Positions 57,181 through 64,000 of a DNA stretch of 64,000 bases are shown piece after piece. The notes beneath the pieces are model-generated. The model did not search any database, had not been told where the DNA came from, and worked only from the letters and a program-made list of their open reading frames with translations. Position numbers and translations under genes: made by a program. This DNA comes from Rhizobium sp. Q54. Its GTDB lineage: Bacteria; Pseudomonadota; Alphaproteobacteria; Rhizobiales; Xanthobacteraceae. Positions within the stretch are counted from its first letter, which is position 1. Each line of letters starts with the position of its first letter. The stretch is taken from NCBI GenBank assembly GCA_945861265.1, contig CAMAUC010000003.1:1-64000 (forward strand), given 5' to 3'.

Positions 57181-58398
57181 ATGCTTTATCAAGCCTATCA
57201 GGCGCAATCGGATATCATGGATCCGGTGCGCAAATTCGCCAGCATGGCGGCCGAGTCGGTCGGGTCACGGCTTAACGGCTCGCTGCGGCCGTCGACCATG
57301 AGCAATCTCACCGCCGCCTATGAGATGATTGCCCGCATCGGGCTCACCCATACGCGGCCGGAATATGGCATCGACAGCGTCATGGTCGGCAACCGCGAAG
57401 TGGCGGTAACCGAAGAGGCGGCTTTGGTGACGCCGTTCGCGACCTTGCGGCATTTCAAGAAGGACGTCGACCAGGAGCAGCCGCGCGTTCTTTTGATCGC
57501 GCCGCTGTCGGGGCATTTCGCGACCTTGTTGCGCGCCACCGTGCGCACCATGCTTGTCGAACATGACGTCTATATTACCGACTGGCACAATGCGCGCGAT
57601 GTGCCGCTGTCCGACGGGCCGTTTACCTTCGACAGCTACACCGCGCATCTGATCAAGTTTCTGGAGAAGATCGGACCGGGCGCGCACATGGTGGCGGTAT
57701 GCCAGCCCTGTGTCAGCGCGCTTGTTGCCGCCAGCGTGATGGCGATGGGCGATAATCCGGCGCAGCCGCGCTCGATGACGCTGATGGCCGGGCCGATCGA
57801 CACCCGCGTCAATCCGACCAAGGTCAACGAGCTTGCCAAGGGCAAGCCGATGGAATGGTTCGAGAAGAAGCTGATCGCCACGGTGCCGGCGCGTTATGCC
57901 GGCGGCGGCCGCCGGGTCTATCCGGGTTTCGTGCAGCTCTCCGCTTTCATGGCAATGAACATGGACCGCCATGTGAAGGCGCACCGCGAGCTTTATGAGA
58001 ACATCGCCAAAGGCGAGACCGCGAAAGCCGAAACGACCAAGGCCTTTTACGATGAATATTTCGCCGTGCTCGATCTTGCTTCGGAGTTTTATCTCGAGAC
58101 GGTGAAGCTGGTGTTTCAGGATCATGCGCTGCCGCTTGGGCAATTGACCTATGACAACCAGAAGGTCGAGCCGGCGGCGATCAAGCGCACCATGTTGTTC
58201 ACGGTCGAAGGCGAGAAGGACGACATCTGCGCCGTCGGGCAAACGCTCGCCGCGCACGATCTGTGTACGTCGCTTCGGCCCTATCGCAAGCGCCATCACA
58301 TGCAGGCCGGCGTCGGCCATTACGGCGTGTTTTCCGGGCGAACCTGGCAGAACCAAATCTACCCGATGGTAAAGAACGTTATCCTGCAGAGCGATTGA
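57181..58398 (+). CDS. phaZ: Intracellular polyhydroxybutyrate depolymerase family protein
   Basis: This alpha/beta-hydrolase (405 residues) resembles intracellular PHB depolymerases such as PhaZ1 of Ralstonia. The nucleophile lies in a lipase-box-like VAVCQPCVSAL (C174 or C177), a Cys instead of the usual Ser, as reported for this group. The helix DWHNARDVPL, the Asp in GEKDDICAVGQT and the His in GVGHYGVFSG complete the likely triad. The ATG follows a CCGGGGA site. A 218-base gap upstream must hold its promoter. Confidence 0.9.
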   Translation: MLYQAYQAQSDIMDPVRKFASMAAESVGSRLNGSLRPSTMSNLTAAYEMIARIGLTHTRPEYGIDSVMVGNREVAVTEEAALVTPFATLRHFKKDVDQEQPRVLLIAPLSGHFATLLRATVRTMLVEHDVYITDWHNARDVPLSDGPFTFDSYTAHLIKFLEKIGPGAHMVAVCQPCVSALVAASVMAMGDNPAQPRSMTLMAGPIDTRVNPTKVNELAKGKPMEWFEKKLIATVPARYAGGGRRVYPGFVQLSAFMAMNMDRHVKAHRELYENIAKGETAKAETTKAFYDEYFAVLDLASEFYLETVKLVFQDHALPLGQLTYDNQKVEPAAIKRTMLFTVEGEKDDICAVGQTLAAHDLCTSLRPYRKRHHMQAGVGHYGVFSGRTWQNQIYPMVKNVILQSD

Positions 58399-58408
58399 AC
58401 GGCGCTGC

Positions 58409-58666
58409 TCAGCGCGCGCCGAGCAGGCGCTGGAACAACGTGCCGCCGAGAAATCGCCGGAACACGATAAAATACAAAATCACGATAGCGAAGACGACGA
58501 AAGCGGGCGCGCCTTTAAGTTCGAATCCTTCCGCGGTCTGCCCGCCGGCGAACTGGGCGACGACGTAGCCGGCAACAGTGAAGATAAAAAAGAAGTCGAG
58601 GATAGCGGCGAACACCTTGCGTGCGGTGGAGGCCTGCTTCGGCTGTGCGGCTTCAGGTTGCGACAT
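58409..58666 (-). CDS. Small RDD-like membrane protein
   Basis: From ATG 58666 (site AAAGGGGA) the protein has 85 residues and two hydrophobic helices (about 16-37 and 52-73). The RKVFAAILDFFFIF start with Arg and Asp in the first helix fits a small RDD-type protein; the match is short. It is convergent with phaZ, 10 bases away. Confidence 0.75.
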   Translation of the reverse strand: MSQPEAAQPKQASTARKVFAAILDFFFIFTVAGYVVAQFAGGQTAEGFELKGAPAFVVFAIVILYFIVFRRFLGGTLFQRLLGAR

Positions 58667-58729
58667 GGGAATCCCCTTTAGGCTGGTCAAATCGATGGCT
58701 GCATGGCGCTTTGTCGAGCGTTGGCTGCG

Positions 58730-59161
58730 TTACTTGACGGTGACGTGGATCATGATCGGCTTCCACTCGGACTCGGAGGGGACGAAGTCGAGTTCATAGG
58801 TCACGCGGCTCGGCGCGGTATCGAATTGGCCGCGCAGGACGAGCGCTCCGCGCTTATCGATTTTCGACGGCGTCGTGGCAACGGGTTGCTTCGTGGTGAT
58901 AATGCCCAGATCGACGTTTTGGTCGGCAAATCCCTTGAATGCCTGTTTCAGTTTGTCCGGCGAGAACTGGTCGCGAAACGGCTTGGCGAGTTTGGCTTGC
59001 AGCACGGTGTAATTGCCGGTCATATTGGCGTCGTTGAAGGTCATCAGATAGGTTTTGATCAGCTTTTCTTGCACCAGATCGCTGGGCACAGTGTTTTGCG
59101 CCGCCGCCGGAACGGTCAGGAAAAGTGCGCCGATAATGATGGCTAGAAAATACGATCGCAC
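58730..59161 (-). CDS. Exported hypothetical protein
   Basis: GTG 59161 has a GGGAG site seven bases upstream, better than the TTG at 59182. The product has a signal peptide ending in AAA (about residue 21) and a mature domain of about 120 residues with mixed alpha/beta pattern: LIKTYLMTFNDANMTGNYTV, LKQAFKGFADQNVDLG and YELDFVPSESEWK. Several features recall the nuclear-transport-factor-2-like or DUF4864-like folds but no family is recognised. No catalytic residues stand out. Confidence 0.7.
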   Translation of the reverse strand: MRSYFLAIIIGALFLTVPAAAQNTVPSDLVQEKLIKTYLMTFNDANMTGNYTVLQAKLAKPFRDQFSPDKLKQAFKGFADQNVDLGIITTKQPVATTPSKIDKRGALVLRGQFDTAPSRVTYELDFVPSESEWKPIMIHVTVK

Positions 59162-59356
59162 GGCAGTACTCCCATTTCGCAAATTACAGAATGGTAGTCT
59201 CGGTCATCGGCTGTGGCCCGCATTGCGTTAGATCAACGGAACGCTTCTGCTGGCCTTGGCGGGGAAGGACTAGGCTTAAACGCCCCCTTTCGCTGGCGCC
59301 GCCGAGAGGTCTATCATCCTCACCAAGGCGCGCGAGACGCCTTTTGGGGGGGGGAC

Positions 59357-60337
59357 ATGAAACGGCTCTTTGTCGCGGCAGCGCTCGTTGCCGGATTTGC
59401 TTGCGTGACTTGCATCGCCGACGCACAGGCACAAAATTATCCAACCAAGCAGATCACCTTGATCGTTCCGTTCCCGCCCGGCGGTTCGACCGATGTTGCC
59501 GCGCGCATCTTGGCCGAGCGCATGCGCGCGCCGCTCGGGCAGAGCGTTATCGTCGAGAATGTCGGCGGCGCCGGCGGTTCGATCGCCGTCGGCCGTGTCG
59601 CGCGCGCCGCGCCGGATGGCTACACGATCGACATCGGCCAATGGGACACCCATGTCGGCAGCATCATCTACAAGCTCGATTACGATTTGCAGAAGGACTT
59701 CGAGCCGATCGGCCTGATCTCGAACAATCCGCAATTGATGGTCGCCAAGAAAGACCTGCCGGCCGACAATCTCAAGGATCTGGTTGCCTGGATGAAGGCC
59801 AATCCCGGCAAGATCAATTTCGTCAACCAAAACGCGGCGGCCAATGTCTCCGGCGTTCTGTTCGAGAATCTCACCGGACAGAAAGTGCAGTTCATTCCCT
59901 ATCGCGGCGCGGGGCCGGCGATGACCGATCTGGTATCGGGCCAGGTCGATCTTCTGGTGGTGCAGGGCGCGGTGGCGCTGCCGCAGATCAGGGGTGGCAA
60001 GATCAAGGCGATTGCCAATCTGTCGCCGCAACGCTCGGCCTCGATGCCGGATATTCCAACCGCCGACGAGACAGGGGTGCCGGGCCTGTATATGTCCGGC
60101 TGGTTCGGCTTCTTCGCACCCAAGGGCACGCCGAAGCCGATCATCGACAAACTCAACGCGGCGATGGTGGAGGCGCTCGCCGATCCGAACGTGAAGGCGC
60201 GCTTTACTGAACTCGGTCTCGACGTCGCCACGCGCGAGCAGCAGACGCCGGCGGGCCTGGCCAAATTACAGCAGGCGGAAATCGACAAATGGTGGCCGAT
60301 CATTAAGGGCGCGAACATCGGCGCGCAGGCGCAGTAG
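59357..60337 (+). CDS. Tripartite tricarboxylate transporter substrate-binding protein (TctC/BUG)
   Basis: The start at 59357 follows a long G-run ribosome site, so the longer frame from 59213 is not used. The 326-residue product has a signal peptide ending in AQA (about 25) and the BUG fold: YPTKQITLIVPFPPGGSTD at the start, AAPDGYTI, INFVNQNAAANVSG, PYRGAGPAMTDLVSGQVDL, and PGLYMSGWFGFFAPKGTPK. BUG proteins bind carboxylates for TctAB carriers. No tctA or tctB is near, which is common since these binding proteins are often orphans. Confidence 0.93.
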   Translation: MKRLFVAAALVAGFACVTCIADAQAQNYPTKQITLIVPFPPGGSTDVAARILAERMRAPLGQSVIVENVGGAGGSIAVGRVARAAPDGYTIDIGQWDTHVGSIIYKLDYDLQKDFEPIGLISNNPQLMVAKKDLPADNLKDLVAWMKANPGKINFVNQNAAANVSGVLFENLTGQKVQFIPYRGAGPAMTDLVSGQVDLLVVQGAVALPQIRGGKIKAIANLSPQRSASMPDIPTADETGVPGLYMSGWFGFFAPKGTPKPIIDKLNAAMVEALADPNVKARFTELGLDVATREQQTPAGLAKLQQAEIDKWWPIIKGANIGAQAQ

Positions 60338-60369
60338 ACAAGTATACCCCGGCGCCGCTACGAAGCGAT

Positions 60370-60993
60370 ATGACGACGCCTGAAGCAACGGCGCCGAGGC
60401 ACAGCCTCGTCGAAGACATCCTCGCCATTCTGATCGGCACGTTGTTCGTGTCGTTCGGGCTGGCCTTATTCAAGGTGGCCGGACTTTTGACCGGCAGCAC
60501 CGCGGGTCTCGCCTTTCTGGCATTTTATCTGACCGGCGTGCCGTTCGGCGCGGTATTCTTCGTCATCAACCTGCCGTTCTATTATCTCGCCTTCCGCCGC
60601 ATGGGCTGGCGGTTCACGGTGAAGACTTTCGCCGCGGTGGCATTGGTATCGGCGATGACCGAACTGCATCCGCGCTTCATTTATATCGCGGCGCTCGATC
60701 CGTTTTACGCGGCCGTCTTCGGCGGTGCGCTGATGGGCGTCGGCTTTATCGTCTTGTTCCGTCATCAGGCCAGTCTCGGCGGCGTCAATATTCTCGCGCT
60801 GTATGCTCAGGACCATTACGGCATTCGCGCCGGCAAGCTGCAGATGGGCATCGATCTGGCAATTCTGGCAGCGTCCTATTTTGTCGTCGATATGAAGGCG
60901 CTGCTGGCCTCGCTCGCCGGCGCCGTCGCGATCAATCTGGTGATCTGGATGAATCATCGCCGCGACCGCTATGTCGCCTGGTCGGCGCCGTAA
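60370..60993 (+). CDS. YitT-family membrane protein
   Basis: This 207-residue protein has about five transmembrane helices in the DUF161/YitT pattern: LFVSFGLALFKVAGLLTGST, FFVINLPFYYLAFRRMGWRF, DPFYAAVFGGALMGVGFIVL, and ASLGGVNILALYAQDHYG. It lacks the C-terminal DUF2179 domain of the longer family members. Function is unknown. It follows the TctC gene by 32 bases. Confidence 0.85.
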   Translation: MTTPEATAPRHSLVEDILAILIGTLFVSFGLALFKVAGLLTGSTAGLAFLAFYLTGVPFGAVFFVINLPFYYLAFRRMGWRFTVKTFAAVALVSAMTELHPRFIYIAALDPFYAAVFGGALMGVGFIVLFRHQASLGGVNILALYAQDHYGIRAGKLQMGIDLAILAASYFVVDMKALLASLAGAVAINLVIWMNHRRDRYVAWSAP

Positions 60994-61078
60994 CCGTCGG
61001 CGACTTTATTTGAGCGGCGGCCGGGTTTAATGTCACCGCGACTCAATTTCATTGAACATAAACGCCGAGGAAGCAGCC

Positions 61079-61477
61079 ATGACCTTGCCATCGCGTTTTG
61101 CCGCTCTCGCTATCCTGGCGGCGGTCGCCATGCCTTTGGCTGCCGCCGCGCAGCAGCCCAAGCCAGGTCCGGCCGCGCCTAAGCCGACCAAGGCGGCGGC
61201 GCAAAAAGTGGTGCAGATCGTCAGCGCCGACAAGGCAAAAGCCAAAACCTATTGCGACCTGATCGCGCTCGGCGAACAAATCGATGCCGCCGCGCAGAAG
61301 AAGGATGAAAAGAAGCTGGATGAACTGTCGCAGAAAGCCGATACGATGACGGCCACGCTCGGGCCGGAATATGTCGCGCTGATGGACGGACTCGACGATA
61401 TGGATCCGTCGAGCAAGGAAGGGCAGGACATCGGCAATACGCTCGAGGCCCTCGATAAATTATGCGACGCGAAATAG
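61079..61477 (+). CDS. Exported hypothetical helical protein
   Basis: From ATG 61079 (AGGAAG site) the protein has 132 residues: a signal peptide ending in AAA (about 23), a Pro/Ala/Lys linker, and a helical domain with AKTYCDLIALGEQIDAAAQK, ETMT-like DTMTATLGPEYVALMDGL and a final ALDKLCD. The two Cys (one early, one near the end) may form a disulfide. No family is recognised. A terminator follows. Confidence 0.75.
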   Translation: MTLPSRFAALAILAAVAMPLAAAAQQPKPGPAAPKPTKAAAQKVVQIVSADKAKAKTYCDLIALGEQIDAAAQKKDEKKLDELSQKADTMTATLGPEYVALMDGLDDMDPSSKEGQDIGNTLEALDKLCDAK

Positions 61478-61507
61478 ACGGCCGCTGCCGATCCGCGCGC
61501 CACATTG

Positions 61508-61546
61508 AAAACCCCGCCGGTCTTGCCGACCGGCGGGGCTTTTATT
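61508..61546 (+). terminator. Intrinsic terminator
   Basis: CCCCGCCGGTC (61512-61522) pairs perfectly with GACCGGCGGGG (61528-61538) around TTGCC and is followed by CTTTTATTTT. It closes the helical-protein transcript; the upstream AAAA would also serve the leftward direction. Confidence 0.92.
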
Positions 61547-61557
61547 TTCTGTTTAGG

Positions 61558-61632
61558 TCAGATGCCGCCGAGCAGCATCAGCACGATGATCAGGCTGAAT
61601 GGAACGCCCAGCAACCACAGCAGAATTGGCAT
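61558..61632 (-). CDS. 24-residue hydrophobic membrane microprotein
   Basis: The minus-strand frame has an excellent AAAGGAGA site six bases before ATG 61632. The product is a single hydrophobic helix starting MPILLWLLGVPFSLI and ending LLGGI. Its length and lack of charge suit a single-pass inner-membrane microprotein. It lies 25 bases behind the stop of a polytopic membrane protein on the same strand and may be its partner. No such short frame would be listed by standard gene finding. Confidence 0.65.
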   Translation of the reverse strand: MPILLWLLGVPFSLIIVLMLLGGI

Positions 61633-61657
61633 TACTTATCTCCTTTGTGTGTGAGCG

Positions 61658-62638
61658 TTATTCGGCGGCGATGCCGACGGTGCGGTTACGGTCGCGGGCG
61701 GCATCGGTCAGATACCATTCGCGATTGCGCAAGTTTCCGCCTTCGATGGCAGCGAGGGCCGCCGACAGCGCGCCGGCCAGCATGGCGAAGGCGAGCCAGA
61801 AGGCGAAGTTGCGAGCCGATTTGCGCGCGGCGTCGGCCGCGGCCTTCGCCTGCGTGATGGTCTGGTTGACGCGTTGCTCGGCGTCGGCCTGCGACAGGCC
61901 AGTCCGTCTGGCGACAATGCCGGCCAGATAAGACCGATCGACGTCAGTGATCGAGCCATTGCGGGTGAGGCCGGTCGCCAGGATGCGGCCGATCTCGCCG
62001 CGATTGACGTTGCCCTGCGGTTCGGCGGGCGAGGGTATCGTGCCGCCCTGCAGGTTGGGTGCGGTTTGACCGGTGGCGACCGGCGAGGTGGCCTGATCGG
62101 CGGCTTGTTGGTTCAGTTGGGATGCGCTCGGCGCGGGCGTCGCCGTGTTGGCGCGGCCGGCAGCCGGGCGCAGCAATGTATCCACGGAACCGTCGGTGAG
62201 CGAGCGGGCCGCGATCGGCGCGCCGGACGCAAGGCCGGAACCGGCCGCGCCGATGATCGCCGTTGTCGCGCCACCGAGCAGCGCCGCGGTGACAACGGTC
62301 GCGAGCGCCCAGGTGACCACGCCGTGCGCGGAGTCGCGGAAGTAACGCTCGTGCTCGTGCACGGTGTTCCAGCGCGAGCGCAAGCGGCCGGCCAGATAAC
62401 CGCCGACGGTCGAGGACAGCATGGCAATGACAATCAGATACAGCCCTGCGCTGATCGTGAATGTCGTGGCAGAAACGCCCTGATCGCTCCAGGGCGACAC
62501 CACGGAAAAGCCAACGCCGACACCGAACGCGACAAGAACCAGACTAATTGCCGCCGACGCGGTCGCGCCAGCAAGGATCGCCGTCCAGCTGACGGCCGAA
62601 TCGACGTCTTCGTTCACAACCCCGGTCTGTGTAATCAT
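61658..62638 (-). CDS. Polytopic membrane protein of unknown function
   Basis: From ATG 62638 (GGAGG site) the product has 326 residues. Three helices (about 18-45, 58-85 and 108-132) with SAVSWTAILAGATASAAISL and GGYLAGRLRSRW are followed by a polar, Ala/Gln/Pro-rich stretch (about 140-270) and a final helix near FAFWLAFAMLAGALSAALAA. Related proteins in this order are sometimes labelled PhnA-like without evidence. A microprotein gene follows on the same strand. Confidence 0.78.
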   Translation of the reverse strand: MITQTGVVNEDVDSAVSWTAILAGATASAAISLVLVAFGVGVGFSVVSPWSDQGVSATTFTISAGLYLIVIAMLSSTVGGYLAGRLRSRWNTVHEHERYFRDSAHGVVTWALATVVTAALLGGATTAIIGAAGSGLASGAPIAARSLTDGSVDTLLRPAAGRANTATPAPSASQLNQQAADQATSPVATGQTAPNLQGGTIPSPAEPQGNVNRGEIGRILATGLTRNGSITDVDRSYLAGIVARRTGLSQADAEQRVNQTITQAKAAADAARKSARNFAFWLAFAMLAGALSAALAAIEGGNLRNREWYLTDAARDRNRTVGIAAE

Positions 62639-62756
62639 CGATTGAAGCCTCCGTGCGCGCGGAATCATTCCGCGTCATGGCGCTTCAATCCTTGTGTGGC
62701 CGGATTGGTTCCCGTTTGCAGCGCGACATTGAATGGATAATCGGGCCGCGATGAGG

Positions 62757-64000
62757 CTACAGCGTATAGGCGGTGCGCAAGCCGCCCCATTGTTTGCCGA
62801 AGACGCGGATCGGCGCGCCGATTTCCCACATCATGATGACGCGGTCGCCCATGTCGCGCGGATAGTTCTGGATCAAATAGGGGCGCACGACGCGGCCGGC
62901 CGACAGACCGGCGCGGTCGTCGAAGATGCGCCGGTTGCGGCAATTGGCGGTGTTCCAGACCGGATCGCCGGGGCGCTGCGGCCGGGAATAGATGACATTG
63001 TGCACCGGCAGGTAGCCGTTCCGGTCGACGGTGGCGCAAAAGACCATGCGTTTGTCGCTGGCGAGCAGCGGTTCCTGAACGGCGGGCAGCAATTGCTCGG
63101 TCAGTTTGAGGAACCGCGTCGTATATTGCTGAGGATTGGTATCCGGTATCGGGACATATGTATTGTCGAACAGGTCGTCGAGCGAAATGAGGCGTTCGGT
63201 GACGGCATTTTCCAGCAATCGGGAAATGCGATCGGCCCCGGTTATGGCCCGGTCGATAAATTCGGTGTTTTCCGATCGTATCGAGGCCAGTTTTTGCTCG
63301 AGCCGGGCTCGCGTTGCCTCATCGAGAGTTTCGAACGAAAAATGCAAGCCCAGCGACGAATGGTTGACCACGCGCATGCGGCATTCGCCGATGCCGGCAA
63401 TCCGTGCCGCCATTACCGTTCCCGCGCCGAAGCTGCGCGGTTCGTGCAGCCTCACCAGCAGGCCGCCTTCGGAAATATCGGCGGTCTGGCCGCGAATGGT
63501 CCCGTTGCCGACTTCCAGATCGACGTCGAGTTCGCAGGGAAGCCGCTCATGCTGGCGCCGGTCGCCGATTTCGCTCAAGCGCAGGAAGATTACCGCGCGT
63601 GTCTTGAGGCGGTCCGCCATCCGGCCGACGTCTTCGCCGCAAAGATCGACCGTCGTGCCGTGCGCGGTGGCGCCGATGGCCGCCTGTTTGATTTCGGTGA
63701 CGCCATCGGCAACCGCCCCGATGAAGCGCGAATTGTCGCTGGCGTTGCGCGACAATCCGTCGGTGGTTTCAACCTGATGCTCGATGGCGCCGGCAATGCT
63801 GGACAGCACCGGGCGCACCGCCTTGGTCGCTTCCGAAATTCGATGCACGGCCGTGATCGATATCGCGGCGGCGTTTTGCAGCATATCGATCTTGCGTTTG
63901 ATTTCTTCGGTGGCGGTTTGTGTCTGCACCGACAGGGCTTTCACCTCGGCGGCGACGACGGCAAAGCCGCGTCCGGCCGCACCGGCGCGCGCCGCTTCGA
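62757..64000 (-). CDS. Chemoreceptor-type protein with a PilZ domain and a C-terminal extension, start outside the window
   Basis: The frame is open at the right edge, so the N-terminus is missing. The readable part starts in the MCP signalling tip (EAARAG, GRGFAVVAAEVKAL) and continues with the descending methyl-accepting helix. A PilZ domain follows: RRQHERLP with the RxxxR loop and DISEGGLLVRL with the second motif, so it should bind c-di-GMP. A C-terminal region (about 130 residues from the DNTYVPIPD stretch) with ATVDRNGYLPVHN, NRRIFDDRAGL and MWEIGAPI follows. It looks like a sensory fold placed after the signalling part, as in some cytoplasmic receptors of Alphaproteobacteria. No other che gene is in the window. 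Confidence 0.85.
   Translation of the reverse strand, partial: EAARAGAAGRGFAVVAAEVKALSVQTQTATEEIKRKIDMLQNAAAISITAVHRISEATKAVRPVLSSIAGAIEHQVETTDGLSRNASDNSRFIGAVADGVTEIKQAAIGATAHGTTVDLCGEDVGRMADRLKTRAVIFLRLSEIGDRRQHERLPCELDVDLEVGNGTIRGQTADISEGGLLVRLHEPRSFGAGTVMAARIAGIGECRMRVVNHSSLGLHFSFETLDEATRARLEQKLASIRSENTEFIDRAITGADRISRLLENAVTERLISLDDLFDNTYVPIPDTNPQQYTTRFLKLTEQLLPAVQEPLLASDKRMVFCATVDRNGYLPVHNVIYSRPQRPGDPVWNTANCRNRRIFDDRAGLSAGRVVRPYLIQNYPRDMGDRVIMMWEIGAPIRVFGKQWGGLRTAYTL

Overview
The window reads as ordinary chromosome of a GC-rich alphaproteobacterium of the order Hyphomicrobiales (Rhizobiales), probably close to Bradyrhizobiaceae/Xanthobacteraceae. This rests on gene content and order (pgsA-like/perM-like/hdaA/ppk/ppx, rnd/aspS, aroQ/accB/accC, aat/DUF2155/NDUFA12-like, a B12-dependent ribonucleotide reductase), on an AspRS with the residues of the non-discriminating type, and on intergenic palindromes of the kind common in that group. 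The species cannot be fixed from sequence reading alone.

Region by region. 0-9.8 kb: truncated pepA, holC, a lipoprotein, an ABC-F ATPase, a DinB-fold protein, ndk, a TerC-type membrane protein, a molybdopterin oxidoreductase and a DoxX protein. 9.9-18.9 kb: purMN facing a rightward run (CDP-alcohol phosphatidyltransferase, AI-2E permease, hdaA, ppk, ppx, class-I amidotransferase) that links purine synthesis, membrane lipid, replication control and polyphosphate. 18.9-28.5 kb: threonine aldolase, RNase D, a ThDP enzyme, aspS, an exported amidohydrolase, a pirin and a CSS-EAL protein whose EAL domain carries an internal deletion. 28.6-34.9 kb: small exported or unknown proteins (four of them under 60 codons), glutathione peroxidase, a 2-hydroxyacid dehydrogenase, clpS, an SDR and a BLUF photoreceptor.

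35.0-37.0 kb is the accessory part: a tRNA 3'-end remnant, mobile palindromes at both edges, a lone antitoxin-like gene, and an AT-richer pair encoding a three-TM, GAF-like membrane protein and a 72-residue partner. 37.0-41.9 kb: nrdJ with a long structured leader and a candidate tandem NrdR site, then a short HPF. 42.0-54.9 kb: a Rap1a/Tai-like protein, a caspase-fold protein with Ser in place of the catalytic Cys and a huge Pro/Thr-rich tail, an MscS channel, the NDUFA12/DUF2155/aat/accCB/aroQ block, a carboxylate-amine ligase, DsbA and an M48-TPR protease. 55.1-64 kb: aminotransferase, GST, PHB depolymerase, an RDD protein, a TctC binding protein, a YitT protein, small proteins (one of 24 residues) and a chemoreceptor-PilZ fusion that runs off the right edge.

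Most of the window is housekeeping. The strongest candidates for something new are the 35-37 kb islet, the pseudo-caspase, the EAL deletion, the receptor-PilZ fusion and the candidate regulatory region of nrdJ. No CRISPR array, insertion sequence, prophage, rRNA or complete tRNA was seen.
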